Assembly: GCA_947624275.1 (NCBI GenBank)
Contig: CANQJR010000005.1
Coordinates: forward strand, 1-34,150
Direction of reading: 5' to 3'
Length of the DNA stretch: 34,150 nt
Origin: an uncultured Bacilli bacterium
GTDB lineage: Bacteria; Bacillota_I; Bacilli_A; RF39; UBA660
This document shows, piece after piece, positions 16,489-24,510 of the stretch. The notes beneath the pieces are model-generated. The model saw only the letters and a list, made by a program, of their open reading frames with translations, was not told the origin of the DNA and did no database searches. A program made the position numbers and the translations under genes. Each line of letters starts with the position of its first letter. The stretch's first letter is position 1.

Positions 16489-17739
16489 CTATTTATTTTT
16501 TAACATCGAAATCGTTTTCATAATGGCCAATTTACCATATGGATAAGCAAGACTTCCCTGTTGATAAGCAATGTATGGCTCACGCAATGGACCGTCACAA
16601 GATAATTCGATTGAAGAACCTTGAACAAAGGCCCCAGCTGCCATGATGACTTGATCATCATATCCTGGCATGTCACTAGGGATTGGCAAAGCTGCACTAT
16701 CAACTGGTGAAGAACTTTGAATTCCTTGACAGTATTTGATTAACATATCGCGATTTCTAAAGATGATGTTTTGGACGATATCAGCTCTTTCTTCGTCATG
16801 TCTTGGCTCCACGTCATAACCCATTTTTTCCATTACCAAGCTGGTCAAGACGGCTGTTTTTAGACTGCTGGCAACGACACTAGGAGCCATGAAAAGGCCT
16901 TGGAGAAAATTCCTATTAGCCCCTAGCGATGGACCTACTTCTCTTCCTTCTCCAGGAAGGGTCAAACGTTCACCAACCAATTCGACTAAATCGCTTCTTC
17001 CCGCTACGTAAGCTCCGTTTTGCGCAATGCCACCACCAAGATTTTTGATCAATGAACCGACCATGATATCGGCACCAACTTTGGTTGGTTCTTCATCACT
17101 GACCATTTCACAATAACAATTGTCGACCATGACGATGACGTCCCGAGAAATATTTTTTATGAAAGCGATGACTTTAGCCACTTTGGCCATCGTCAAACTC
17201 TTACGCGTCGAATATCCTTTAGAGCGTTGAATCTCAATCACTTTGATCTTCTCATTCTCTAACACTTCGCGAATCTTTTCATAATCAAAATCATTATCAA
17301 TTAGATCAATTTGTTCATAATTGATGCCAAAAGAAGCTAGAGAACTAGCATTTTCCTTGATGCCAATGACTTCGTGTAGGGTGTCATAAGGTAAACCACT
17401 GATACTCAAAAGCGTATCTCCTGGTCGCAAAAGAGCAAACAGAGTGACGTTTAAAGCATGCGAACCAGAAATGAACTGATTTCTGACGAGGGCATCTTCA
17501 CTCTCCAAAACTCTAGCAAAAATTTTTTCACAAACATCGCGACCAATATCATTATAACCATATCCAGTCGTCGCATTTAAGTGGACTTCAGACAATTGAT
17601 ATTCATTGAATGCCTTTAAAACTTTTAAACTATTTTTTTCACAAGTCATATCTATTTTTTGATAAATATCCTGTAGTTCTTTTTCACATTCATTGACTAA
17701 ATCATATGCTTCTTTAGTAATTCCATAACTCTCATACAT
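16489..17739 (-). CDS. YnbB-like PLP enzyme (aluminium-resistance/methionine gamma-lyase family)
   Basis: A fold-type I PLP enzyme. Visible marks are the substrate-loop start NATTGYGYNDIGRD, the cofactor region FISGSHALNVTLFALLRPGD, the aspartate in MVDNCYCE and the Schiff-base lysine in GSLIKNLGGG. About 416 residues is normal for the family. The name aluminium resistance is historical; the reaction is unproven and probably a C-S lyase-type step. The start is ATG 17739, because GGAGGT lies 7 bases upstream; the longer frame from 17760 lacks an SD. It overlaps the SDR gene by 8 bases, so the two are translationally coupled. Confidence 0.85.
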   Translation of the reverse strand: MYESYGITKEAYDLVNECEKELQDIYQKIDMTCEKNSLKVLKAFNEYQLSEVHLNATTGYGYNDIGRDVCEKIFARVLESEDALVRNQFISGSHALNVTLFALLRPGDTLLSISGLPYDTLHEVIGIKENASSLASFGINYEQIDLIDNDFDYEKIREVLENEKIKVIEIQRSKGYSTRKSLTMAKVAKVIAFIKNISRDVIVMVDNCYCEMVSDEEPTKVGADIMVGSLIKNLGGGIAQNGAYVAGRSDLVELVGERLTLPGEGREVGPSLGANRNFLQGLFMAPSVVASSLKTAVLTSLVMEKMGYDVEPRHDEERADIVQNIIFRNRDMLIKYCQGIQSSSPVDSAALPIPSDMPGYDDQVIMAAGAFVQGSSIELSCDGPLREPYIAYQQGSLAYPYGKLAIMKTISMLKNK

Positions 17740-18487
17740 TGCTAGTACCTCCATCGACAACTATTATTTCGCCATTTATATACGAAGCATCATCGCTAGC
17801 CAAAAAAACAGCTACTTTAGCGATTTCTTCTTCTTTTGCAAAACGGCCAAGGAGAATTTTTTCACTCTCACTCGTGACGAATTGTCCATTTAATTCGTCG
17901 TTTAATTTTTTATTTTTTTCAGTCAACACCCAACCAGGAGCAATGGCATTAACCCTGACATATGGAGCAAACTCTTTAGCCATGACCTTCGTCAAAATAT
18001 TGATTCCCGCCTTACTCACATCATATTCAAGCGTTTCAGGAGCATATTTGTCGATGCCATTATTGGATGATATATTTATGATACTACCAGTTTTTGCCTT
18101 TCTCATGTGATGACTCGCTTCTCTACTGACCAAAAAGCTACCGATCATATTAGTGCCCAACACTTCATCAAAAGTTTTCTTACTCTTCTCATCAAAAGAA
18201 CTGGTATTCTCAATGGCGGCGTTGTTGACTAAAACGTCAAGTCTTCCAAAATGTTCAATGATTTCAGCAATCATCTGTTTCACTTCGACGTCATCTTTCA
18301 CATCACATTTAATATTCAAAGCTGTAACGCCATATTTATTTTCTACTTCTATCTTTAAAGTTTCTGCTTCCCTTTGGGAATTATGATAATTGATGACTAC
18401 GTCATAGCCCTTTTTGGCAAATTCCAAGATGCAACTTCGCCCAATTCCACGACTACTTCCCGTCACTAATACTACTTTTCTTTTCAT
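17732..18487 (-). CDS. short-chain dehydrogenase/reductase, FabG-like
   Basis: An NAD(P)-dependent Rossmann oxidoreductase of about 251 residues. It has the cofactor loop TGSSRGIGRS near the start, NNAA near 90, the catalytic serine in INISSN, YDVSK for the Tyr/Lys pair, and the C-terminal INGEIIVVDGG typical of FabG-type classical SDRs. No fatty-acid genes are near, so its substrate is unknown. The ATG at 18487 follows AGGGGA; a longer frame from 18547 would run back into efp. It starts only 17 bases after the efp terminator, so expression may depend on read-through. Its last codons supply the SD of the YnbB-like gene. Confidence 0.88.
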   Translation of the reverse strand: MKRKVVLVTGSSRGIGRSCILEFAKKGYDVVINYHNSQREAETLKIEVENKYGVTALNIKCDVKDDVEVKQMIAEIIEHFGRLDVLVNNAAIENTSSFDEKSKKTFDEVLGTNMIGSFLVSREASHHMRKAKTGSIINISSNNGIDKYAPETLEYDVSKAGINILTKVMAKEFAPYVRVNAIAPGWVLTEKNKKLNDELNGQFVTSESEKILLGRFAKEEEIAKVAVFLASDDASYINGEIIVVDGGTSNV

Positions 18488-18503
18488 ACTATTTCCCCTA
18501 ACC

Positions 18504-18525
18504 AAAAAAAGAGCCTTACGCTCTT
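18504..18525 (-). terminator. efp terminator overlapping its stop codon
   Basis: AAGAGC (18520-18525) pairs with GCTCTT around GTAAG and runs into seven T's. The loop contains the efp TAA (18516-18518). It stands directly in front of the SDR gene. Confidence 0.8.
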
Positions 18526-19073
18526 GATGAATACTTTCCATCAGCACTAGTCACTAAAATTGTTTCTCCTTCATTGATGAATAATGGCACTTTAACGACC
18601 AAACCGTTTTCCAAAGTAGCATCTTTCATAGCACTACTAGTCGTATTTCCTTTGACTGCTGGTTCAGTAGCCGTAACGACATATTCAATCTTATCAGGAA
18701 GAACAAGACCAATTACTTCACCTTCATACATCGTAATGTATACAGAAATGTTCTCTTTTAAAAATTTGACATCATCACCAATAGATTCCTTTTTCAATTC
18801 TATTTGATCATAAGTCTGCATATTCATGAAATAATAAGTATCACCCTGTGAATATAGATATTGCATTTCTCTTCTATCAATTCGGGCAGCTTCAACTTTG
18901 ACACCAGCATTAAAAGTTGTCTCAATAGTAGTACCATTTTTGACATTTTTCAATTTAGCGCGCACAAAAGCTGAACCTTTACCAGGTTTAACGTGTTGAA
19001 AATCGATGACAGTATAAATATTATTATCAATTTTAATAGTTAAACCATTTTTAAAATCATTAACATTTATCAT
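18516..19073 (-). CDS. efp: translation elongation factor P
   Basis: EF-P rescues ribosomes stalled at polyproline. The 185 residues show three beta-barrel domains: the KOW-like N-terminus with KPGKGSAFVR (K32 at the loop tip that is modified in many bacteria), the middle domain around MNMQTYDQIELKKESIGDD, and the OB-fold C-terminus ending GKYSSRA. ATG 19073 has AAAGGA upstream; the longer frame from 19091 lacks it. No EpmA/EpmB-type modification genes are in the window. The very Pro-rich protein at 24842-25591 is a plausible client. Confidence 0.95.
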   Translation of the reverse strand: MINVNDFKNGLTIKIDNNIYTVIDFQHVKPGKGSAFVRAKLKNVKNGTTIETTFNAGVKVEAARIDRREMQYLYSQGDTYYFMNMQTYDQIELKKESIGDDVKFLKENISVYITMYEGEVIGLVLPDKIEYVVTATEPAVKGNTTSSAMKDATLENGLVVKVPLFINEGETILVTSADGKYSSRA

Positions 19074-19146
19074 AAGAGTATCCTTTCTCACTATTATTAA
19101 GATCTTCTAATCAAAATTGTTTTTATCCACGATTAAAAGATATTGT

Positions 19147-19311
19147 CTATTTCTTCTCTTTATGTTGAGTATGTTTTTGACATCTAGGACAATATTTATT
19201 GAGTTCTAAACGCTCTGTCGTATTTTTTACATTTTTTTGTACGCGGTAGTTTTCCTCGTTACATTCAGTACAAACTAAAGTTTTATATTGTCTATTTCCA
19301 ACTTTTGCCAT
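19147..19311 (-). CDS. rpmG: ribosomal protein L33
   Basis: A 54-residue, basic 50S protein. [17 protein letters not shown] starts it, and a zinc ribbon is formed by CTEC (C14, C17) and CPRC (C41, C44), so this is the zinc-containing form of L33. The ending KHTQHKEKK is typical. SD GGAGGG lies just before the ATG and a strong promoter lies at 19338-19366. It was located by direct translation of the gap between efp and the PBP gene. In B. subtilis one rpmG copy also neighbours a class B PBP gene (pbpA). Confidence 0.95.
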   Translation of the reverse strand: MAKVGNRQYKTLVCTECNEENYRVQKNVKNTTERLELNKYCPRCQKHTQHKEKK

Positions 19312-19337
19312 AATATCCCTCCTCGTTTTCTATTGGT

Positions 19338-19366
19338 ATTATATCAAATAAATGCCAATTTGCCAA
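19338..19366 (-). promoter_or_regulatory. strong sigma-A promoter for rpmG
   Basis: Minus strand TTGGCA (19361-19366), 17-base spacer, TATAAT (19338-19343). This is a near-consensus promoter placed 27 bases before the rpmG start. Confidence 0.75.
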
Positions 19367-19378
19367 AGGTTTTTTTAT

Positions 19379-21352
19379 TTATTGATACATTTTGAAAAAT
19401 TTTTCACTAATTCGTCTAGTTATGCGATGATTAGCATAGCTCCTTGACGATGATTTACTGTTGACATTAACTATGTTAGGAGAGACGACTGTTATAGTCA
19501 TAACGGGATTCTTATAAGGAGCATAACCGATGAAAGTATTGCTCAAAGTCGGCTTGTCAATAATACCATCACGATTGCTGTCAATAAAGGATTCACTAGT
19601 TCCCGTCTTGCCAGCTGGACTTTGGACAGAACCCATATAATTGCGCCCCAATCCGTAACTCATGACACCGCGAAAACCTTTTTGGATCCTTTTTAAATAT
19701 TTGTTTTCTAAGGTCAATTCATTCAAAATCGTCGGTTCTACATCTCTTCTTTCACCGTCGGCAAAATAAGCTTTTAAGAGATGGGGTTTGAGGCGTTTAC
19801 CATCTGAAGCAATCGTCGTGATGTATTGAGAAAGTTGTAAAGCCGTATAAGTATCATATTGGCCAATCGTATAATTTAGAAGCAAATCGCTCGACTCATC
19901 TTTACCGATATTGCCAGCTGTCTCATTGGGAAGATCAATTTCTGTTTTCACTCCTAGACCATATTGATTGAACATTTGGCGATAAGTAGCAAAAACCCCT
20001 TCTTTTAAATCAAATTTTTTATTATAGCTATAGTTGAATCCTGCGACTTTAAAGGCTGTTTTGAACTGATAGATATTGGAAGAATAAGCTAAAGCATCCA
20101 AATCGTTGATTCGTCCCAACTTACTCCAAGAACATTTAGCCGGTTTAGAATAAATTTTAATGCATGAATCATACATGTATTCACCAATTTTAATTGCTCC
20201 CGTACTATAACCGACTGACATCGAAGCACCTTTGACAATACTTCCAGGCGTCACTGTATCAGTTAAAATATTGGGCGTGTAATCATAAACTTTATATCCC
20301 TTATTATTTTTGACAATTTGTTTTCCACTGATAGTTAGTATTTCCCCGGTATTGGGCTCTTGAATGATGACAAAGGCGTGATCGTAATACTCCGTTGCCC
20401 CATAACTTTGCGCGGCAATCAATTCTTCTTCCAAGATTTTATCAACAGCTTTTTGAAGTTTAATATCGATGGTCAAAACGATATCGTTGCCCTTTTTACC
20501 CTCTTCAATTAAGTTGAGTTTTTTATTGATGATTTCATATTTGGCTTTTTGACCTTTGAGAATAGATTCGTATTGTTTTTCCAAATAACTGGTACCAACG
20601 ATGTCATTCAAACTGTAACCATTGGCCAAATAATAATTCTTTTCTTCTTTACTGATACTGGAAATATTGCCCAAAAGTCCACGAAAAGTATCGCCATATG
20701 GATAGACTCTCTTCCAATTGTATTTGATGTTGAATCCTCCCAAATTCTCATAATTCTCAGCGACATAAGCTATTTCTTTATCCGTTATATTCACATCTTT
20801 AATGACTTTATCTTCATAATAATAGCCTTTATTCATCAAATGATAAATATAGGCAACCATCAAATCTTCCTTCGTCAATTTTTTGATTTCCGCATCACTG
20901 ATGCGTTGACATTTAAGGTCATAGATTTCATCACTACTGAGCTTACGATTTCTATAGTCATCCCATTCTTTTTCAGTAATTTTATCAGACAATTTATTCT
21001 CATCTCTATCGATTAAAAAACTTTTGATGTCATCTTTGGTCAATTGACTATAATCAACCTTTATGTGCTTTACTATTTCATAAGCATATTTTATTTCTTC
21101 AACACTATCTAAATTATTAGGATTGTTATAATAGATCACGGGAATACTTTTATTATCGACTAATAAGTTCATATTGCGATCATAAATTCGCCCTCTAGGC
21201 GTAGAGTTGCCCCAGACGATGTTATAAGTCATATCGCTTAGTTTTTCACTATAATAGTCACCATGTATAACTATTAAAGAGAAAAGTCGCATTAGAATGA
21301 TTGAAAAAGATAATACGATGATGGCTCCTAAAAAATTAATTCTCTTTTCCAT
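19379..21352 (-). CDS. class B penicillin-binding protein (PBP2/MrdA-type)
   Basis: A membrane-anchored transpeptidase that crosslinks peptidoglycan outside the cell. One N-terminal helix (about 7-30) is followed by the dimerisation region starting TPRGRIYDRN. The transpeptidase domain has SIVK (S371, K374), SSN (424-426) and KTGT (K582). At 657 residues it has no PASTA repeats, arguing against a PBP2x/SpoVD type. Two cysteines (DSC, AKCSW) between the first two motifs are unusual for an exported domain and may form a disulfide. SD GGTGAT precedes the ATG. Elongation or spore-wall role cannot be decided. Confidence 0.92.
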   Translation of the reverse strand: MEKRINFLGAIIVLSFSIILMRLFSLIVIHGDYYSEKLSDMTYNIVWGNSTPRGRIYDRNMNLLVDNKSIPVIYYNNPNNLDSVEEIKYAYEIVKHIKVDYSQLTKDDIKSFLIDRDENKLSDKITEKEWDDYRNRKLSSDEIYDLKCQRISDAEIKKLTKEDLMVAYIYHLMNKGYYYEDKVIKDVNITDKEIAYVAENYENLGGFNIKYNWKRVYPYGDTFRGLLGNISSISKEEKNYYLANGYSLNDIVGTSYLEKQYESILKGQKAKYEIINKKLNLIEEGKKGNDIVLTIDIKLQKAVDKILEEELIAAQSYGATEYYDHAFVIIQEPNTGEILTISGKQIVKNNKGYKVYDYTPNILTDTVTPGSIVKGASMSVGYSTGAIKIGEYMYDSCIKIYSKPAKCSWSKLGRINDLDALAYSSNIYQFKTAFKVAGFNYSYNKKFDLKEGVFATYRQMFNQYGLGVKTEIDLPNETAGNIGKDESSDLLLNYTIGQYDTYTALQLSQYITTIASDGKRLKPHLLKAYFADGERRDVEPTILNELTLENKYLKRIQKGFRGVMSYGLGRNYMGSVQSPAGKTGTSESFIDSNRDGIIDKPTLSNTFIGYAPYKNPVMTITVVSPNIVNVNSKSSSRSYANHRITRRISEKFFKMYQ

Positions 21353-21429
21353 ATTATCACCTATTATTATTTTGGTTAAAAGGAAAGTAATTATTTATAA
21401 AAATAAACATATATTTTACTGGTGATAAA

Positions 21430-21678
21430 ATGGAAGAAATGTTAAAAGAATACGTAAAAAATATTGATGAATACACAATTGACAAATTTGCTAAAAGTCA
21501 TCAAATCGCTCTATCTGATGATGAAATAAAAATAATTTATTTATACATCAAAAATTATTGGTATGAATTTTATAAGGGAAATCCCAAAGATTTATTCGCT
21601 GAATTAAAAGAACAAATTTCAAAAGAGAACTATGAAAAAATAGAAGAATTGTATTATGAATATAAAAAGAAGATTTAA
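21430..21678 (+). CDS. small DUF2624-like protein (YqfT-type)
   Basis: 82 residues, all helical and charged: LKEYVKNIDEYTIDKFAKSH, then QIALSDDEIKIIYLYIK and a C-terminal helix ending YYEYKKKI. The pattern resembles B. subtilis YqfT (DUF2624), whose gene also sits beside the endonuclease IV gene yqfS; the assignment rests on that synteny and general shape. SD GGTGAT is present. It is divergent from the PBP gene and convergent with nfo, sharing a terminator. Function unknown. Confidence 0.65.
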   Translation: MEEMLKEYVKNIDEYTIDKFAKSHQIALSDDEIKIIYLYIKNYWYEFYKGNPKDLFAELKEQISKENYEKIEELYYEYKKKI

Positions 21679-21695
21679 ATTTTAAATCTTCTTTT
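21664..21695. terminator. bidirectional terminator between the YqfT-like gene and nfo
   Basis: An almost perfect palindrome, AAAAGAAGATTTAA with TTAAATCTTCTTTT, flanked by A/T runs on both sides. It contains the plus-strand stop at 21676-21678. Confidence 0.75.
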
Positions 21696-21698
21696 CAT

Positions 21699-22577
21699 TT
21701 AGTCCTCTGAAAGAATTTTATCCTTTAATTGGTCATCAAATTCTCTTTTCCTAATCATGGCAATCTCTTCTCTATAAGGTGGTTTATCACCGACGTATGG
21801 CGTCTCTAAAATTTTGGGAATATCTTTCAATTTGTCATTGTAAATGATCTTTATTAGAGAATCAAAACCGATTGTTCCAAAACCGATGTTTTCATGACGA
21901 TCTTTATGGGCACTGCGCTCATTTTTACTGTCGTTGATATGAATGCATTTGACATATGATAGACCGACGACGCGATCAAACTCTGCCAAGAGATCATCAA
22001 ACTTATTGACGTCATATCCAGCATCATTCAAATGGCATGTATCGAGACAAACACCTATTCTCTCCTTGTTCGAAACGCCATCAATAATTTTTTTTATCTC
22101 CTCGAAGTTGCGACCGATTTCACTACCTTTACCAGCCATCGTCTCCAAAAGGATGGTGACAGAGCTATTAGTTAAAATTTCATTTAAACCCTTAACAATA
22201 TTAGCAATCCCCACTTCTTCACCGAGACCGATATGACTACCTGGATGCAAGACCATCCACTTGACGCCCAACTCAGTACATCTATTTATTTCTTCTTTTA
22301 AAAAGCGCACGGAAAATTTAAACTTATCTTCATCACCATTAGCTAAATTGACAATGTATGGTGCATGAACAACTACTTTACTATAATCAATATCTCTTTC
22401 TTTCATTAAAGCAATGGCTTTATCCGTCAAATCTCTATCTATTGGGGAACGATTAGTATTTTGTGGCGCTCCCGTGTAAAACATAAAGGTATTTGCACCA
22501 TAGCTTAGTGCTTCTTCCAAACTTCCCAACAATTGGCTCTCTTTATTGAACCCGACATGACAACCTATAATTAACAT
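21699..22577 (-). CDS. nfo: endonuclease IV (AP endonuclease)
   Basis: A zinc TIM-barrel nuclease that cuts DNA at abasic sites in base-excision repair. Metal-binding signatures appear in order: GCHVGF at the start, LHPGSHIG, LLETMAGKGSEIG, CLDTCHLNDAGYD and HINDSKNERSAHKDRHENIG. About 292 residues is standard. The ATG at 22577 follows AGGTGAG; the upstream GTG at 22586 is too close to it. In B. subtilis this enzyme (yqfS) is made in the forespore, which fits the sporulation genes nearby. Confidence 0.95.
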   Translation of the reverse strand: MLIIGCHVGFNKESQLLGSLEEALSYGANTFMFYTGAPQNTNRSPIDRDLTDKAIALMKERDIDYSKVVVHAPYIVNLANGDEDKFKFSVRFLKEEINRCTELGVKWMVLHPGSHIGLGEEVGIANIVKGLNEILTNSSVTILLETMAGKGSEIGRNFEEIKKIIDGVSNKERIGVCLDTCHLNDAGYDVNKFDDLLAEFDRVVGLSYVKCIHINDSKNERSAHKDRHENIGFGTIGFDSLIKIIYNDKLKDIPKILETPYVGDKPPYREEIAMIRKREFDDQLKDKILSED

Positions 22578-22607
22578 ACGAAACACACCTCACCTAAATT
22601 ATACAAC

Positions 22608-22637
22608 AAAAAAAGATTTAGATAAATCTAAATCTTT
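22608..22637 (-). terminator. terminator after the first prepilin gene
   Basis: AAAGATTTAGA (22627-22637 on the minus strand) pairs perfectly with TCTAAATCTTT around four bases, followed by T's. Confidence 0.8.
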
Positions 22638-22652
22638 AAAACTGATTAATCC

Positions 22653-23210
22653 TTAAGCAGCTGCTTCAGTTGAACAATTCTTTTCTGGAGTAACCTCAAC
22701 TACTTGTAATTCATCTCCACCAGTGATCTTTTGTGTTTTGATGTTGGTCTTGAAGTCTTGAGTAGCACCTGATTTAATACTTCCTCCACTTGGTAGTATC
22801 TTTGAAGATTCAGTTAATGGCATATGGTATCCAGCAGTATCATAGAATGTGAAATAGTAATCGAAGCTTGATCTTTCAGAATTATAATGAGCTACTACAT
22901 AAGCTTCTGACCACTTACCAAATGGATCTGCTCCACCTTTCTCCAATTCTACACAAGATTCGTCTTCTTCATTAGATACTTTGATGTAGATCAAATCACC
23001 GCTATATACACCTGATCCAAAATCATTATTGTTTACTTTATTAGTTGCACTAGTTATAAATGAATCAATACTATTAGTCATTGTCTTTAGTCTTGATTGT
23101 GTTATATATCTAGTAACACTTGGAATTGCTATTGCCATCAATAGACCTAAGATTACGATAACTGCTAACAATTCGATCAAAGTAAATCCTTTTCTGTTCA
23201 TTTTTTTCAT
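22653..23210 (-). CDS. type IV prepilin-like protein
   Basis: The class III prepilin signal is RKGFTLIELLAVIVILGLL, cut between G and F by a prepilin peptidase, with E5 of the mature protein present and a helix to about residue 30. The globular part carries two cysteines (DESCVELE and EKNCSTE near the C-terminus), probably one disulfide, and ends in AAA. It could be a major pilin of a type IV, Com or Tad-like fibre. No ATPase, membrane platform or peptidase gene is in the window. SD AGGAGG lies 10 bases before the ATG. It follows a second prepilin at 23312 but has a 100-base gap before it. Confidence 0.85.
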   Translation of the reverse strand: MKKMNRKGFTLIELLAVIVILGLLMAIAIPSVTRYITQSRLKTMTNSIDSFITSATNKVNNNDFGSGVYSGDLIYIKVSNEEDESCVELEKGGADPFGKWSEAYVVAHYNSERSSFDYYFTFYDTAGYHMPLTESSKILPSGGSIKSGATQDFKTNIKTQKITGGDELQVVEVTPEKNCSTEAAA

Positions 23211-23311
23211 TTTTATTTTTCCTCCTATCGTATAACTTAATATTATTACAACTTTTTTATTTAGTCAATAAAATTTCTAAAAATATATCATTTTTGTAAA
23301 TCATTTTACAT

Positions 23312-23857
23312 TTATTCAAAACCATATTTAGATAAACTTATATTTTGAAACTTTTCATTGATATTATATATCAAACTGGCATCAGCACCACTTGATTTGA
23401 ACAACTCAAAACGGTCATCATCATTGAGTCTCGAAACTTCAATCAATTCAATTCCACGCCAATCTTTAGCAACACCGCGATCACAACCATCTTTATTAGC
23501 GCATGATACCAAATGGACATAATAAGTATATTTGTTATCCTTTAGAGTTGCGACAACAAATGAAGCTTGTTTGTCATAAAATTCCCCATATGGGCTTTCT
23601 TCAACGTCACTAGTATTTAAATATTGGAGCGTGATTACTACACCCGTTCCAGCAGTTGGAACTGGCAAACTCTTATCAGTCTTCAATTTGCTTTCAACTA
23701 ATGAGACAAACGTCTTAGCATTTTCAATATAATTAGTTTTCTTATTTTTATCGATTAAAGCAATCGTATTGGGAATAGCTATAGTCATTAGTACACCCAA
23801 AATGACCACGACCGCTAATAATTCAATCAACGTAAAACCTTTATCATTCTTCATCAT
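23312..23857 (-). CDS. second type IV prepilin-like protein
   Basis: N-terminal signal NDKGFTLIELLAVVVILGVL is nearly the same as in the next gene downstream, but the globular domain (about 35-181) differs. It contains SCANKDGCDRG (two cysteines close together, a likely disulfide loop) and a polar C-terminus. The first 30 residues share almost the whole helix with the other pilin, so the pair likely arose by duplication or assembles in one fibre. The assembly machinery is not in this window. Confidence 0.85.
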   Translation of the reverse strand: MMKNDKGFTLIELLAVVVILGVLMTIAIPNTIALIDKNKKTNYIENAKTFVSLVESKLKTDKSLPVPTAGTGVVITLQYLNTSDVEESPYGEFYDKQASFVVATLKDNKYTYYVHLVSCANKDGCDRGVAKDWRGIELIEVSRLNDDDRFELFKSSGADASLIYNINEKFQNISLSKYGFE

Positions 23858-23909
23858 TACACCTACCCTAAATATAGTATAGCTTTTTTCTTTTTTTTTA
23901 TCAATAAAT

Positions 23910-23938
23910 AAAAAAGTAAAGGTTAAACCTTTACTTTT
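23910..23938 (-). terminator. terminator of the 139-residue hypothetical gene
   Basis: AAAAGTAAAGG pairs with CCTTTACTTTT around TTTAA, followed by T's on the minus strand, 7 bases after the gene's stop. It separates that gene from the prepilin pair. Confidence 0.75.
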
Positions 23939-23944
23939 ATTTGA

Positions 23945-24364
23945 CTATTTTTGTAACAAATTTAATAAATTTACTTTAAACATATCTTTTTCTGGATTAG
24001 ATTTAGAAATCATGACACCTTTATAAGTACCCAATTCAGCACGATGACCTTCATCCAAGATTCCTTCAGGTGTAATATTGGTCAAGAGAACGATGTTTTT
24101 ATCTTCATAAACCGTGTAGTGCAATTTTATTTCACCATGAACTTTGATAAACAATTCATCAGTTGGCAACTTCAATTCATAATCTTTGGTTTGAGCCTTT
24201 TTGTTGACCGCAACCATCTCACCTAAGAAATTACCATTTCTGATTTCTGGATAATATTCAAATGTCAACTTTTTATAAGCGAGCATGTTATATTTTCGCA
24301 CTGTTCGCTCTTTCTTTCTAAAATCGTTTTCGTTAAGATATTCAAAGATATAAGTCTGTTTCAT
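23945..24364 (-). CDS. hypothetical cytosolic protein
   Basis: 139 residues from ATG 24364 (SD GGTAGGGG; the TTG at 24373 is unlikely). The first third is basic and helical (FEYLNENDFRKKERTVRKYN). The rest alternates strands: KKLTFEYYPEI, LFIKVHGEIKLHYTVYED, IVLLTNITPEGI. There is no signal peptide, membrane helix or cysteine. The mixed alpha/beta pattern with KVHGEIKLHYTV suggests a small beta-barrel, but I recognise no family. It lies between spoVS and the prepilins with its own terminator. Confidence 0.6.
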   Translation of the reverse strand: MKQTYIFEYLNENDFRKKERTVRKYNMLAYKKLTFEYYPEIRNGNFLGEMVAVNKKAQTKDYELKLPTDELFIKVHGEIKLHYTVYEDKNIVLLTNITPEGILDEGHRAELGTYKGVMISKSNPEKDMFKVNLLNLLQK

Positions 24365-24490
24365 AATATTCAACCCCTACCCTCTATATAATATATAAAT
24401 TAACCCCTAATTATTCTCTCAATGTGCTGTTATTATAACATAAACATTTCAAAAAGTCAAATATTTTTATAATTTATGGGTATGGATATG

Positions 24491-24510
24491 AAAAAAGACC
24501 TATTTGGTCT
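24491..24510 (-). terminator. spoVS terminator overlapping its stop codon
   Basis: AGACC pairs with GGTCT around AAATA, followed by T's. The stem and loop include the spoVS TAG (24500-24502). Confidence 0.65.

Noticed and set aside
20549-21016. 155-residue plus-strand open frame with hydrophobic stretches
   Set aside because: It is antisense to the PBP gene, lacks an SD, and its composition comes from reversed Asp/Glu/Lys/Asn codons.
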